Shown here: positions 31,356-39,715 of the stretch, in pieces | Layout of the letters: every line of letters starts with the position of its first letter | Position numbering within the stretch: position 1 is the first letter of the stretch | Source of the DNA: Roseinatronobacter bogoriensis DSM 18756 | GTDB taxonomy: Bacteria; Pseudomonadota; Alphaproteobacteria; Rhodobacterales; Rhodobacteraceae | Assembly (NCBI RefSeq): GCF_004366635.1 | Contig: NZ_SORN01000016.1 | Coordinates: 1 to 41,174 of the forward strand | Direction of reading: 5' to 3' | Length of the DNA stretch: 41,174 nucleotides | Position numbers and translations under genes: made by a program | The notes under the pieces: generated by a model | Told to the model about the DNA's origin: nothing | The model's input: only the letters and a program-made list of their open reading frames with translations | Databases searched by the model: none

Positions 31356-32398
31356 TGGCGGATATATGGATTCGCAAGGAAGGGCGCGCGGGCAGGATAA
31401 CGCTGACCCGCCCCAAGGCACTGAATGCGCTGAGCTATGATATGTGTCTGGCGATTGATGCAGCGCTGAAAGCGTGGGTCAGCGACGAAACGGTCACCCT
31501 GGTTTTGATAGATGCCGAAGGTGACAAGGCATTCTGCGCTGGTGGCGATATTGCCAAGATGTATTCTACAGGAATGGCGGGCGATTTTACCTATGGACGC
31601 CAGTTCTGGGCCGACGAATACCGCATGAATGCGCGCCTTGCAGATTATCCCAAGCCTGTGGTCAGTTTCCTGCAAGGGTTCATCATGGGTGGCGGGGTCG
31701 GCGTGGGATGCCATGCCTGTCATCGGATTGTGGGAGAGTCCAGCCAGGTTGCTATGCCTGAATGTGGAATAGGGCTGGTGCCCGATGTGGGCGGTTCGTG
31801 GATTTTGGCGCACGCCAAGGGCGGGCTGGGGGCCTATCTGGGCTTGACCGGGGCGCGCATGGGGCCGGCAGATGCGATGCGCGCAGGCTTTGCTGATATG
31901 TTTATCCCGCAAGATTTGTGGGAAGGTGCGAAAGCTCAATTGATAGCGTCAGGCGATGTCTCTGCGCTGGAAGCTGCGCCCGCGCCGGAGCCTGTATTCG
32001 CCGCGCATCAAGAGGTTATTGACGCAGCATTCATGCAAACCAGTGTCGTGGCGATCGCGCGAGAGCTTGGCGATATGGAGGGTCCCTTTGCCGCCAAGAG
32101 CCTTGAGGCGTTGCGGCGCAATTCACCATTGGCGATGGCCTGCACGCTTGCCATGCTGCACAATCTTGGTCCCGCGTCCAGTATCCGCGAGGCATTGGCG
32201 CAGGAATATCGTTTCACATGGCGTGCGATGGAGCACGCAGATTTCCTCGAAGGAATCCGGGCTGCCATTGTCGACAAGGACCGCAACCCGCGCTGGCGAC
32301 ATGCCAGCCTTGCAGATGTGACCGAGGCGGAGGTCAACTCCATGCTGGCCGCGCTAGGATCAGAGGAACTGACATTCGAGATAATTGAGGAGGAGTAG
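31355..32398 (+). CDS. 3-hydroxyisobutyryl-CoA hydrolase
   Basis: A 347-residue crotonase-fold protein that would release 3-hydroxyisobutyrate from its CoA ester. Oxyanion-hole segments are CAGGDIAKM and GFIMGGGVGVGCHACHRI, and MPECGIGLVPDVGGSW carries the catalytic Glu typical of HIBYL-CoA hydrolases rather than simple enoyl-CoA hydratases. Length about 350 also fits HIBCH. Start at 31355 overlaps the dehydrogenase stop, and the next gene begins 2 bases after this stop. Confidence 0.9.
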   Translation: MADIWIRKEGRAGRITLTRPKALNALSYDMCLAIDAALKAWVSDETVTLVLIDAEGDKAFCAGGDIAKMYSTGMAGDFTYGRQFWADEYRMNARLADYPKPVVSFLQGFIMGGGVGVGCHACHRIVGESSQVAMPECGIGLVPDVGGSWILAHAKGGLGAYLGLTGARMGPADAMRAGFADMFIPQDLWEGAKAQLIASGDVSALEAAPAPEPVFAAHQEVIDAAFMQTSVVAIARELGDMEGPFAAKSLEALRRNSPLAMACTLAMLHNLGPASSIREALAQEYRFTWRAMEHADFLEGIRAAIVDKDRNPRWRHASLADVTEAEVNSMLAALGSEELTFEIIEEE

Positions 32399-32400
32399 AT

Positions 32401-33273
32401 ATGAAAATCGGGTTTATCGGGCTAGGAAACATGGGCGCGCCCATGGCCGCCAATCTTGCCCGCGCAGGTCACGAGGTGACAGGGTTCGACCTTGTCGCCC
32501 CTTGTCCCGAGGGGGTTACGTCCGCGCAAGATGTGCAGGAGGCCGCGCGCGATGCCGATGTTGTTGTGACCATGTTGCCCAATGGCGCGATTTTGCGTGA
32601 TGTCGCTGCACAGGTCATCCCGGCGATGAAGGCGGGCGCGGTGCTGTGCGATTGCTCGACCGTCGATGTGGACAGTGCCCGTGCTGTCTCGAAGCTGGCG
32701 CAGGCGTCGAATATTGGCGCTCTGGATGCGCCTGTGTCCGGTGGCGTTGGCGGCGCAAGCGCGGGCACTCTGACATTCATGGTCGGCGGACCCGATGCGG
32801 CATTTAAAATTGTGGAGCCATTGTTCGGGATCATGGGGCAGAAGGCTGTGCATTGCGGGGGGGCAGGCGCGGGACAGGCTGCGAAAATCTGCAATAACAT
32901 GATCCTTGGTGCCACCATGGCCGTGACCTGCGAGGCATTCGCGCTGGCTGACAAGCTGGGCTTGGACCGCGCGCGGATGTTCGATGTCGTCTCGACCTCT
33001 TCAGGATATAGCTGGTCGATGAATGCCTATTGTCCGGCGCCGGGCATTGGCCCGCAAAGCCCGGCCGATAACGACTACAAACCGGGTTTCGCGGCCGAGT
33101 TGATGCTGAAGGATCTGCGCCTGTCGCAGCAGGCAGCCGAAGCAGTCAATGCCGATACACCGATGGGCGCACGGGCTACTGAGCTATATGCCAGCTTTGT
33201 CGATAACGAGGATGGCAAGGGCCGCGACTTTTCTGCTCTTCTGCCAAGATTTGTGTCACGCAGCAGGTCTTGA
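32401..33273 (+). CDS. mmsB: 3-hydroxyisobutyrate dehydrogenase
   Basis: A 290-residue NAD-dependent beta-hydroxyacid dehydrogenase forming methylmalonate semialdehyde, the substrate of MmsA. The N-terminal GLGNMGAPMA binds NAD; DAPVSGGVGGA binds substrate; the catalytic Lys is in GAGQAAKICNNMIL. GGAGGAG lies just ahead of ATG 32401, overlapping the end of the previous gene. Last gene of the operon; no clear terminator seen. Confidence 0.95.
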   Translation: MKIGFIGLGNMGAPMAANLARAGHEVTGFDLVAPCPEGVTSAQDVQEAARDADVVVTMLPNGAILRDVAAQVIPAMKAGAVLCDCSTVDVDSARAVSKLAQASNIGALDAPVSGGVGGASAGTLTFMVGGPDAAFKIVEPLFGIMGQKAVHCGGAGAGQAAKICNNMILGATMAVTCEAFALADKLGLDRARMFDVVSTSSGYSWSMNAYCPAPGIGPQSPADNDYKPGFAAELMLKDLRLSQQAAEAVNADTPMGARATELYASFVDNEDGKGRDFSALLPRFVSRSRS

Positions 33274-33695
33274 ACGAGGGGGCAGGCTTTGTTGCAATGA
33301 CCTTCAGCCAGCGGGCCAGATAAGGGGCGAAGCGCGTCGGGCGAAGCCTGCGCCGCGACGGCGCGCCTCTTGGCGGCTGTCTGGCGCTTCTGCGAATCAA
33401 ATCATCAGGCGTGATGACGTTGACCTGTTAGGCTCTCTTCAAGCGCATTGAGAGCAAGGCGGCAGGTGTTTTTCGTAGAATGACTGCTTGTTTTGCGTGT
33501 CTGAAAAGCTTCGAGGCCACACAACACGCATCGGCCTGGTTTGTGACGTTGTTTGTTCGCACCTGTCGGTTGTAGGCCGATCTAGCGTATGAAGGCGACT
33601 CTGCCTTGCATGAAACGCAACTTGAATTGTTGCCAAATTGTACGAAGAATAGGCTTGCAGCCCCGCGCATGCTTGGATAAAACCCGCCGCAGAGT
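33274..33695. other. Gene-free region before tRNA-Gln, with an IS-end-like sequence
   Basis: About 420 bases without a convincing gene. GGCTTTGTTGCA (33285-33296) resembles the terminal inverted repeats of IS6/IS5-type elements and reappears inverted at 39547-39558. A tRNA promoter is expected near 33640-33690, but no clear match is seen. Confidence 0.4.
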
Positions 33696-33770
33696 TGGGG
33701 TGTAGCCAAGTGGTAAGGCATCGGTTTTTGGTACCGTGTATCGTAGGTTCGAATCCTACCACCCCAGCCA
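33696..33770 (+). tRNA. tRNA-Gln (anticodon TTG)
   Basis: The cloverleaf is complete: acceptor arm TGGGGTG pairs with CACCCCA, D-arm GCC...GGC, anticodon stem CGGT/ACCG with loop TTTTGGT, anticodon TTG at 33728-33730, T-arm GTAGG-TTCGAAT-CCTAC, discriminator G and encoded CCA to 33770. The G discriminator is typical for tRNA-Gln. It sits at the left side of an IS-rich, lower-GC region, a common position for island insertion. Confidence 0.96.
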
Positions 33771-34751
33771 GTCTTTCCTAAGTTATTGATATACAATGCG
33801 GAATGCGGCCTGATTCCCAGTGACCCCCTGTTTTCGGGGTAACTGCGACACAGGACTGCATCACATCGGTGCATCACAGGGGCCATAATCGCCCCTTGAG
33901 CCGCCCCGATCCGCGACAGGCTTTTCGCGCCCTCCGACCTGAACCAGAGGGGCGAGAGATGGCACGGCCCGACCACACCATGCGCAGATCGATGCGGCGC
34001 GCTGGGCTGAGGCCCCGCCGGAAAGCAGCCGAAAATAGCTTGAACGGTGGATGCAGGATCGCACGCATGCCTGCGCGCTTAGGGGGGAGCAGTCGGGTGA
34101 TATGGCCCCTCGTCACTGCGGCGTTCTTGCAGTTCTCCGAGCGGCGCGACAGAAATGCGCTTGAGCGCGCGTCCATGTTACCTGCAAGTGCCATGACGTC
34201 ATCGCCGCGCGTAGGATGGCAGCGATCATCCTGGCGCACCTAAACCCAAAACCCTCGCAGCCCGACATCGCCGGAAGCCATTGCCCGGAACAAGATCCCG
34301 CGCTCATCGAAGCGCGTTGGGCGGGCCATCTGCCGACGATGGAACGGGGAGTTGCCGCCGAAACCGTGTCGAGACCAAAAATCATTGAGTGAAGCAACTC
34401 AGGCAATGTTAGAGCGCGAGGGACTGTGAGCGTCGGGTCGTAGAGTTCCATATCCGTATCGCTCCGCTCATTCGCTTCACAGCTCACGGTATCCCCGTCA
34501 CGGAAACCGTGGGATGAGCCTGCCCGGGGATTTCGAAACCCTGTCTTCCACCCGATTTGCGCAACAGAGTTGCGGGGCTATCTAAGTGTTAAACTGCTAG
34601 CTAAACACAAGTGTCGGCTGAGTGGATTGCTTCTTTTGGCGGCAGGGGGTAAACCACGACTTTAGTAGAAAAGTGTCGCGTCACGCCTGTATCACAGCGG
34701 GCCTCTCTAGTAGTATGACATTTCTCAACGACCAGATAGTAAAGGCTGCTT
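33771..34751. other. Long gene-poor region after the tRNA
   Basis: Almost 1 kb with no recognised gene. ACCCC...GGGGT (33823-33840) probably terminates the tRNA transcript. Open frames of 60-124 codons exist on both strands (for example around 33874-34239 and 34113-34487 on the minus strand), but they overlap each other and have no family motifs. CACGG-AAA-CCGTG at 34499-34511 is a small hairpin. From about 34570 the DNA becomes AT-richer, which may hold the promoter of the following sulfotransferase gene. Likely remnant DNA. Confidence 0.4.
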
Positions 34752-35522
34752 ATGTCCAAACAAAAAAACGTCGTGACCAAGTTTTTGCGCGCAGCAAAGC
34801 TCTTGGCAAAGGGCGCTCGCGGAACTCTGGCTTTAAGAGCAAACTATGGCCCTGTGAGGATGTTTGCGATACGCCGTGTAGCCGTTTTCCCCGAGCTTGG
34901 CCTTGCCTATAACCGCATCAAGAAAAATGCAAATACGTCCACGATGATCCTGTTGCAGCAGCTTTCAACTGGTGAAGTGGTCAAGGGCAATGCTGCCAAA
35001 TCCGGGATGAGGCTTTACTTTGATCTGTCCGCTCAAGAACTCCAGAATATCGGTGATCTGAACCTGTTTATTATTATCAGAAACCCCTACTCCCGAGTGC
35101 TTTCTGCCTTTCTTGGTAAGATGAAAAAGAAGCACTATCAACAAGCTCATGGCGTGTTTGACATGACACCAGAGGGTTTTGGGAAATTCCTGAAATGGCT
35201 GGAAAACGGTGGCCTGACGGGCGACCAGCACTGGGACTTGCAGGTAAAGCTGATGATGCTGCCACTGGAGAAATATGACACTGTTATCCGCTTTGAAGAG
35301 TATAGCAGCAGCATGCGTCGTTTTCTGGAGGGGCGTGGGCTGAATGTGCCTGCAGGCGCGCTGGAGGAGTATTATCCAACCTATCGGGGGCACGAAACAA
35401 ATGCGAGCAGCAAGCTGACACAGTTCTATACCCCAGAAAGGGTCGAGATCGTTCGTCGCATTTACGCCAAGGATTTCGAGGCGCTGAACTATTCGACAGA
35501 GTTTCCAGACCCACTATCGTGA
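34752..35522 (+). CDS. Sulfotransferase (PAPS-dependent, Sulfotransfer_2-like)
   Basis: A 256-residue enzyme that would transfer sulfate from PAPS to a carbohydrate. The 5'-phosphosulfate site is at YNRIKKNANTSTM (about residues 53-65) and the 3'-phosphate site at FIIIRNPYSRVLSAFLGKMK (RxPxxRxxSAF, about 106-125). This pattern is that of carbohydrate sulfotransferases (HNK-1/chondroitin-type). The DNA around it is AT-richer than the core genes, and it is followed by IS remnants, so it was probably acquired. Target may be a capsular or O-antigen polysaccharide built by the nearby glycosyltransferases. Confidence 0.8.
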   Translation: MSKQKNVVTKFLRAAKLLAKGARGTLALRANYGPVRMFAIRRVAVFPELGLAYNRIKKNANTSTMILLQQLSTGEVVKGNAAKSGMRLYFDLSAQELQNIGDLNLFIIIRNPYSRVLSAFLGKMKKKHYQQAHGVFDMTPEGFGKFLKWLENGGLTGDQHWDLQVKLMMLPLEKYDTVIRFEEYSSSMRRFLEGRGLNVPAGALEEYYPTYRGHETNASSKLTQFYTPERVEIVRRIYAKDFEALNYSTEFPDPLS

Positions 35523-35718
35523 CTGGCTTTGATTGGGAAAGTTCATATCTACTTATCGGGGGCGAGAACACCGTTTTGGTTTCTATCCCTTCAATAAGCA
35601 CCCGACGTCGCCTCCGGGGACCCCATTTTCATGATAGCCGATTTGTTATCAGATAGTTGGCCAGAACTTGCCAGGAATGCCCTCGATCCCGAAACCCCTG
35701 TGCCCTGGCAGTAAGGTC

Positions 35719-35955
35719 TTAACAGGCTGCTGAAATACTTCTGTCTCGACAGCGATCTGTGAGCACGATTCACCCTTGGCGTGATCATTGCGGGGGTGAA
35801 GGCCCGCGGTACGGACGAGACGGGCGGGTAGTTGTTCAGCTACTTTTATCTAGAAGAGCGTATCTTGTCGCGACACCCTCGGCGTAAGATCTGACAGGTA
35901 GTGAATGACGAATTCAAACCGCTGTCGAGGCGGGATTATTTCGACAGCCTGCTAA
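35719..35955 (+). mobile_element. IS1182-type remnant (237 bp) with both ends
   Basis: The left end TTAACAGGCTGCTGAAATA (35719-35737) and the reverse complement of the right end, TTAGCAGGCTGTCGAAATA (35937-35955), match at 16 of 19 positions. Between them, from about 35830, a frame reads LFSYFYLEERILSRHPRRKI, a stop, then QVVNDEFKPLS. This is close to the N-terminus of IS1182-family transposases (LFSYVxLExRIPxxHPLRxIR), but it contains two stop codons. It is thus a deleted, MITE-sized derivative. No obvious target duplication is visible. Confidence 0.65.
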
Positions 35956-36770
35956 AGGCCGCTTGATATGGGCTGATTGATGTTGTGCCCTCTAGCAAGA
36001 GTTTTCTCCAATTGAAAAACAGTTAATTCTTTTTTCCATGTAAGCTTGTGGACTGGCGACGAAAGAATTGAATCGATGTAATCACCATGAATGTAACCCA
36101 ACAAAAAACGCTGCAACATAAGTGGAAAAACCGCACTCACTTTCGGCATCATCCTCCAAGATTTCTTGAAATCTGCATCTATGACAATGAGATATAAAAA
36201 TATGGAGTGAAGCCAAAAATATGTTGAAGGTTTCCAACGATTATTTCTCCAATAGTCGTCAACCTCAATGGTGAGTCGCGTTATAGTCTTCCCACCCTTA
36301 ACTGAAGCCATAAACCAGCTCGAAATAGGGCGGTCCGACGTCGGCCATGAATACACGAAAAAGCCACTATACATCAACGCATTGAGCCAGTCATCAAGAG
36401 GCTTGGTGCAAAGAACTGTCGCATCCACCCAAACACCACCATACTGCCTCAATAGACGGCAACGCAAAATATCTGAATAAGCAGTCCTATTTATCCTTTT
36501 ATTCAAGTCAGATGCGTTGATAAAGTTGCCTACTGTTCGATCATCCAAAAAAACGATGTCCCAGGTTGGATTGTGCTGCTTCCAACTGTTGATGCAGTAC
36601 TGAACAATCTCTGGGGCCTCTTCCAATCCCTGTGCCCAATATATCCAAATTTTTCTTTCTAATGATTGGATGGGAGGGTTTTGCCTCCAATGCTTTGACT
36701 TCTCTACTTTCCGAGTTATCCTTCTCAATAGATTTGAGGTAAATATGTCTCGAATAATATTTCTAGCCAT
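35952..36770 (-). CDS. Capsular-polysaccharide-type glycosyltransferase (Caps_synth/GT32-like)
   Basis: A 272-residue putative glycosyltransferase. IWIYWAQGLEEAPEIVQYCI followed by SWKQHNPTWDIVFLDD is the hallmark of the Caps_synth family, and YSDILRCRLLRQYGGVWVDA carries the acidic metal-sugar motif (D.R...L...GG.WVDA). It probably transfers a sugar to a surface polysaccharide. Start ATG 36770 has GGAGG 6 bases upstream. The stop codon TAG (35952-35954) lies inside the right end of the IS1182-like remnant, so the original C-terminus may have been changed by the insertion. The gene is visibly AT-rich. Confidence 0.8.
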   Translation of the reverse strand: MARNIIRDIFTSNLLRRITRKVEKSKHWRQNPPIQSLERKIWIYWAQGLEEAPEIVQYCINSWKQHNPTWDIVFLDDRTVGNFINASDLNKRINRTAYSDILRCRLLRQYGGVWVDATVLCTKPLDDWLNALMYSGFFVYSWPTSDRPISSWFMASVKGGKTITRLTIEVDDYWRNNRWKPSTYFWLHSIFLYLIVIDADFKKSWRMMPKVSAVFPLMLQRFLLGYIHGDYIDSILSSPVHKLTWKKELTVFQLEKTLARGHNINQPISSGL

Positions 36771-36914
36771 TCTATGCCTCCAGCCCAAGTCGCTTTCTTA
36801 ACTTGCATTGTATAATTGAGGGCGAACCGACACATGCATTCATTTGCACCAAGTCTAGAACAGCTTTCGCACTTTAGGGTAACCTAAAACCTTGCAAGGA
36901 CAGGGCTAATGAGT

Positions 36915-37811
36915 TCACTTCATATACTCATCAATCCTTTCACGAGTAAGATGCCCATATTTCACTAGCGCCTGAAGCGCGGGATACTCAGTCTTCTGGA
37001 AGCGCGCAACAAGATTCCTTCTGGCGGTTGGCGACAGGTCGGTGCTATAGTTTGGAGAGCCAGAGCGCCGATGAGAAGGAATTGTTTGCGCTAGGTTTTC
37101 CCAGCCCAATATATCAGTTAGCCGACGAAAATCCTGCGTCATTGTTTCTAGGCACCCTACAAAAAGAATTCTCCGGCTATTTCTTGCGACCCAGCGTCCA
37201 TTTGAAAGATAGAAGCCTATTCCTTTTGAAATATGTTCTTTCGGATGGCAGAACAGCTCTTCAGCTTGATTTTCCAGCCGTGGTTCAGAGCTCGACAAAC
37301 TTTCTGCAAGCGCATTGGCACTTTCAAACTTAGTGATGAGTGCGTCATACTCTGGCGTGAACGTATATCCTTGAGTTATCTTTTTGCGTATTCTCCCAGG
37401 TTCTGGGCAATTATCTAGGGTAAGCTTGTCGGGATCAAGGCCGCTTGGGTCAAATTCCACAAGAGATTTTGCGAAATTAAATGCAGATACAAACCGGGTG
37501 ATTGGGTGTCGAACCCATAGAAAAACCCAACCTGGGAGCTGACGTGGTTTTCGAAGGTGATCCTGCTCTAGATAGATCCCCTGCTCGAAAAACTCTGCCA
37601 TTATTGTCGTGCCGCCGCATTTCCCAATATGAATAAACCTCAGGTTCGGGGCGAATGCGTGGGTCTTGTAGTTTTGGTTCCACTTATGAGAGTAGATGTT
37701 CTCGCCCGGAACCTCAAGATAAGGTAACACAGGCGGTCCGACTAAACAATCCCGCAGTAAGGCGATGCGGTCAGGTATTCTGTAAGGTACCAGTTTAATC
37801 ACGTACTTCAA
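36915..37811 (-). CDS. Sulfotransferase family protein (Sulfotransfer_2-like)
   Basis: A 298-residue enzyme from TTG 37811, with GTG 37802 as an alternative; no in-frame ATG is near, so the start is uncertain. The PAPS 5'-site is FIHIGKCGGTTIMAEFFEQG and the 3'-site is WVRHPITRFVSAFNFAKSL. Between the motifs is a region with extra Lys/Glu-rich sequence (DLSP and HPKEH further on). It is oriented against the other two sulfotransferase genes, sharing the minus strand with the Caps_synth gene. A surface-glycan substrate is likely, but inferred only. Confidence 0.78.
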   Translation of the reverse strand: MKYVIKLVPYRIPDRIALLRDCLVGPPVLPYLEVPGENIYSHKWNQNYKTHAFAPNLRFIHIGKCGGTTIMAEFFEQGIYLEQDHLRKPRQLPGWVFLWVRHPITRFVSAFNFAKSLVEFDPSGLDPDKLTLDNCPEPGRIRKKITQGYTFTPEYDALITKFESANALAESLSSSEPRLENQAEELFCHPKEHISKGIGFYLSNGRWVARNSRRILFVGCLETMTQDFRRLTDILGWENLAQTIPSHRRSGSPNYSTDLSPTARRNLVARFQKTEYPALQALVKYGHLTRERIDEYMK

Positions 37812-37908
37812 CCATATTAACTGTTATCCACTCATGTGACCCAAATATGACAAATTGGATCGCTCGATTATCTTGGTTGAACAGGTTTCTTTCCACTGAG
37901 GTGACGCA

Positions 37909-38037
37909 ATGTACAGAGCATTATCGGTGTTTGTCAAACAAGTTGTCCGCCGGTTTCATGCAGCGTCTCTGATGTCAGGTGGGGCTGATAGCGGCTTCTT
38001 GATGAGGCCATATGGGGCCTTCGGGCTGCGAGTCTAG
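37909..38037 (+). CDS. Possible 42-residue ORF, unknown
   Basis: ATG 37909 has GAGGTGA 4 to 10 bases upstream and the frame ends at TAG 38035-38037 (MYRALSVFVKQVVRRFHAAS at its start). It is basic, with no recognised family. Given the IS debris around it, it may be a chance frame or the head of a truncated gene. Confidence 0.2.
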   Translation: MYRALSVFVKQVVRRFHAASLMSGGADSGFLMRPYGAFGLRV

Positions 38038-38041
38038 GGTT

Positions 38042-38248
38042 TTACCTGACCAGTGTCGAGGGGGTGTGCCCCTTCAATTGCACAGAGACTGGTACGATTA
38101 ACCAAGGTTGCGCGGTCATGGCCAGCTCTCCTGTTTGCCGTCCATCCATTTGAACAACAGCAAATTCGCTGGTGTGAACAGTGTCTAAAGATAAGAAGAG
38201 CTTGCCCTCTGCCGTCTGCACCGCGCCGATGTCGATATGAAAGAAACC
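38042..38248 (-). pseudogene. Fragment of an IS481-family transposase
   Basis: The minus-strand frame from 38248 reads GFFHIDIGAVQTAEGKL, then FLSLDTVHTSEFAVVQMDG, and ends at TAA 38042-38044. This matches the start of the catalytic domain of IS481-type transposases (GYFHIDIAEVxTxEGKLxLFVAIDRTSKFA), whose first catalytic Asp is in HID. The sequence diverges after the Asp region, and the N-terminal HTH part is not readable upstream in one frame, so it is a dead fragment. Confidence 0.65.
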
Positions 38249-38559
38249 TATCCACCAAGCACACGGTGGTTGGTGAATTGCTTGAGAACGAGTAAGCGCG
38301 ACAGCGCAGGTCTGCCCTCCGCGCAGAAATACGGCGCCTCCGGGCTACAACGCGGTGGTTTCGCGGCCCGAATCGCTCGATTTCAGCAGTCTGCGCGACT
38401 GCTGGCATCACTCCGGACCAAAAACGCCTCTCTGGAGAGAAGACCAGGCGGTATTCGCGTTCGCCAGAACACAAATTGGGAGAGTCGGCTCAAGTCTTCG
38501 CGCTATTGTGCGCCGCGCGCGGATGCCTTATTGCTAGGCGAAAAGAGGGGCGAGCCATT
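38249..38559. other. Probable remainder of the IS481 debris
   Basis: GC-rich stretch between the transposase fragment and the third sulfotransferase gene. No intact gene. Probably the rearranged upstream part of the IS. GAGGGG near 38545-38550 serves as the ribosome-binding site of the next gene. Confidence 0.35.
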
Positions 38560-39180
38560 ATGCGTCAAAATACGCAAGTTAAGAACGTCTTTGTCCTTTG
38601 CACCGGGCGATGCGGTTCCACAACTTTTACCAGAGCATTCGAGCACGCGTCGAACTGGACAAGTGGCCATGAGACCCGCAGTCATCTACTTGGCCCAGAC
38701 AGATTGAACTACCCGTGTTGGCATATTGAAGCTGACAATCGGCTATCTTGGATACTCGGCCGATTGGACCGGGCCTTTGGAAAACGGGCGCTCTACATTC
38801 ATTTGACCCGCGATCCCGAGGCAGTGGCCCGATCTTATGAGCAGCGCATCAACAAGGGCATTATGAGAGCTTATGCGCGCGGCATTTTGCTAAATACATC
38901 GAAACTCCCAAAGGATATCTCTCCCTATGAATTCGCACGCGACTACGTCGATACGGTCACGGAGAATATCCGCCTATTTCTGCAGGACAAGCCAAACAAA
39001 ATGGAATTCAGGCTTGAGTCTGCATGCGATGATACAGAAAAGCTATGGGCGCATCTCGAACTTTCGGGCAACCTCGAAGCAGCTCTTGCTGAGTGGGATA
39101 TCAAACACAATGCCGCGCTGAACAAAGCGGATTCATACCAACGTCGCTCGATTCTCGGCAGGCTGCGCCATTTTAAATGA
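38560..39180 (+). CDS. Sulfotransferase-like protein
   Basis: A 206-residue protein with a compact sulfotransferase pattern: VFVLCTGRCGSTTFTRAFEH (PAPS 5'-site, residues about 10-30) and IHLTRDPEAVARSYEQR (3'-site). It is shorter than the other two and ends with a helical, charged region. Start ATG 38560 has GAGGGG 10 bases upstream; the open frame continues further up, but that part overlaps IS debris. It probably modifies a sugar or a lipid; substrate unknown. Confidence 0.72.
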   Translation: MRQNTQVKNVFVLCTGRCGSTTFTRAFEHASNWTSGHETRSHLLGPDRLNYPCWHIEADNRLSWILGRLDRAFGKRALYIHLTRDPEAVARSYEQRINKGIMRAYARGILLNTSKLPKDISPYEFARDYVDTVTENIRLFLQDKPNKMEFRLESACDDTEKLWAHLELSGNLEAALAEWDIKHNAALNKADSYQRRSILGRLRHFK

Positions 39181-39715
39181 CGCACGTTTCAGGGGTCGCG
39201 TTAATTCCTTGTGAAGTGTGCCATAAAATCGCAAACACGCTCTGGATTATTCCAGCGGCCCTCGCCATTTGCTCGTAAACGATTCGGATTTATAGCACAA
39301 ATCGAGGTTTGAGCGCGCTTCCGTTTTCTCCGGGCACACTTTTCTTACGGGTTCCGTGACGGGTATGCTAGGAGCGCTGTAGCGGTTCAGTATCGCATCC
39401 GGATCTAAAGCTCAGCGATCTGTCGGTCGAAGTCTTGACCATGAGGCCTTGGCCAAGGAGTTTGACGAAAGTCGCATCTTCGTCCCTGCGCGACTTCGGC
39501 GGTGGTACCCTGCTGGATTCAAGCACGAAATCCCTCTCCGAACTTGTGCAACAAAGCCCTGTATGCCCCTGAAATACCGAAGTCTTTTTATTTGAATAAA
39601 TGGAAAAAGTGTTTATTAATGAAGTGCAATTTGGGGGGGGAGCGATGCAGTTTTACTTTTTTTGTAATCGACGAGGTAAGGTGTGAAACTGAGAGGTTTG
39701 GAAAGAGATCGCGAT
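39181..39715. other. IS-end debris before the GT2 gene
   Basis: About 535 bases without an intact gene. TGCAACAAAGCC at 39547-39558 is an IS end-like sequence, the exact inverted copy of 33285-33296. The DNA to its right is sharply AT-rich, marking a junction between two DNA sources near 39560-39600. Confidence 0.45.

Noticed and set aside
33428..33976. Minus-strand open frames reading GGRIRTYDTRYQKPMPYHLA or MVGFEPTIHGTKNRCL
   Set aside because: They are antisense translations of the tRNA-Gln gene, a well-known source of false proteins.
34113..34487. Minus-strand frame of 124 codons as a gene
   Set aside because: No known motif, overlaps another frame on the same strand, and lies in debris-like DNA.
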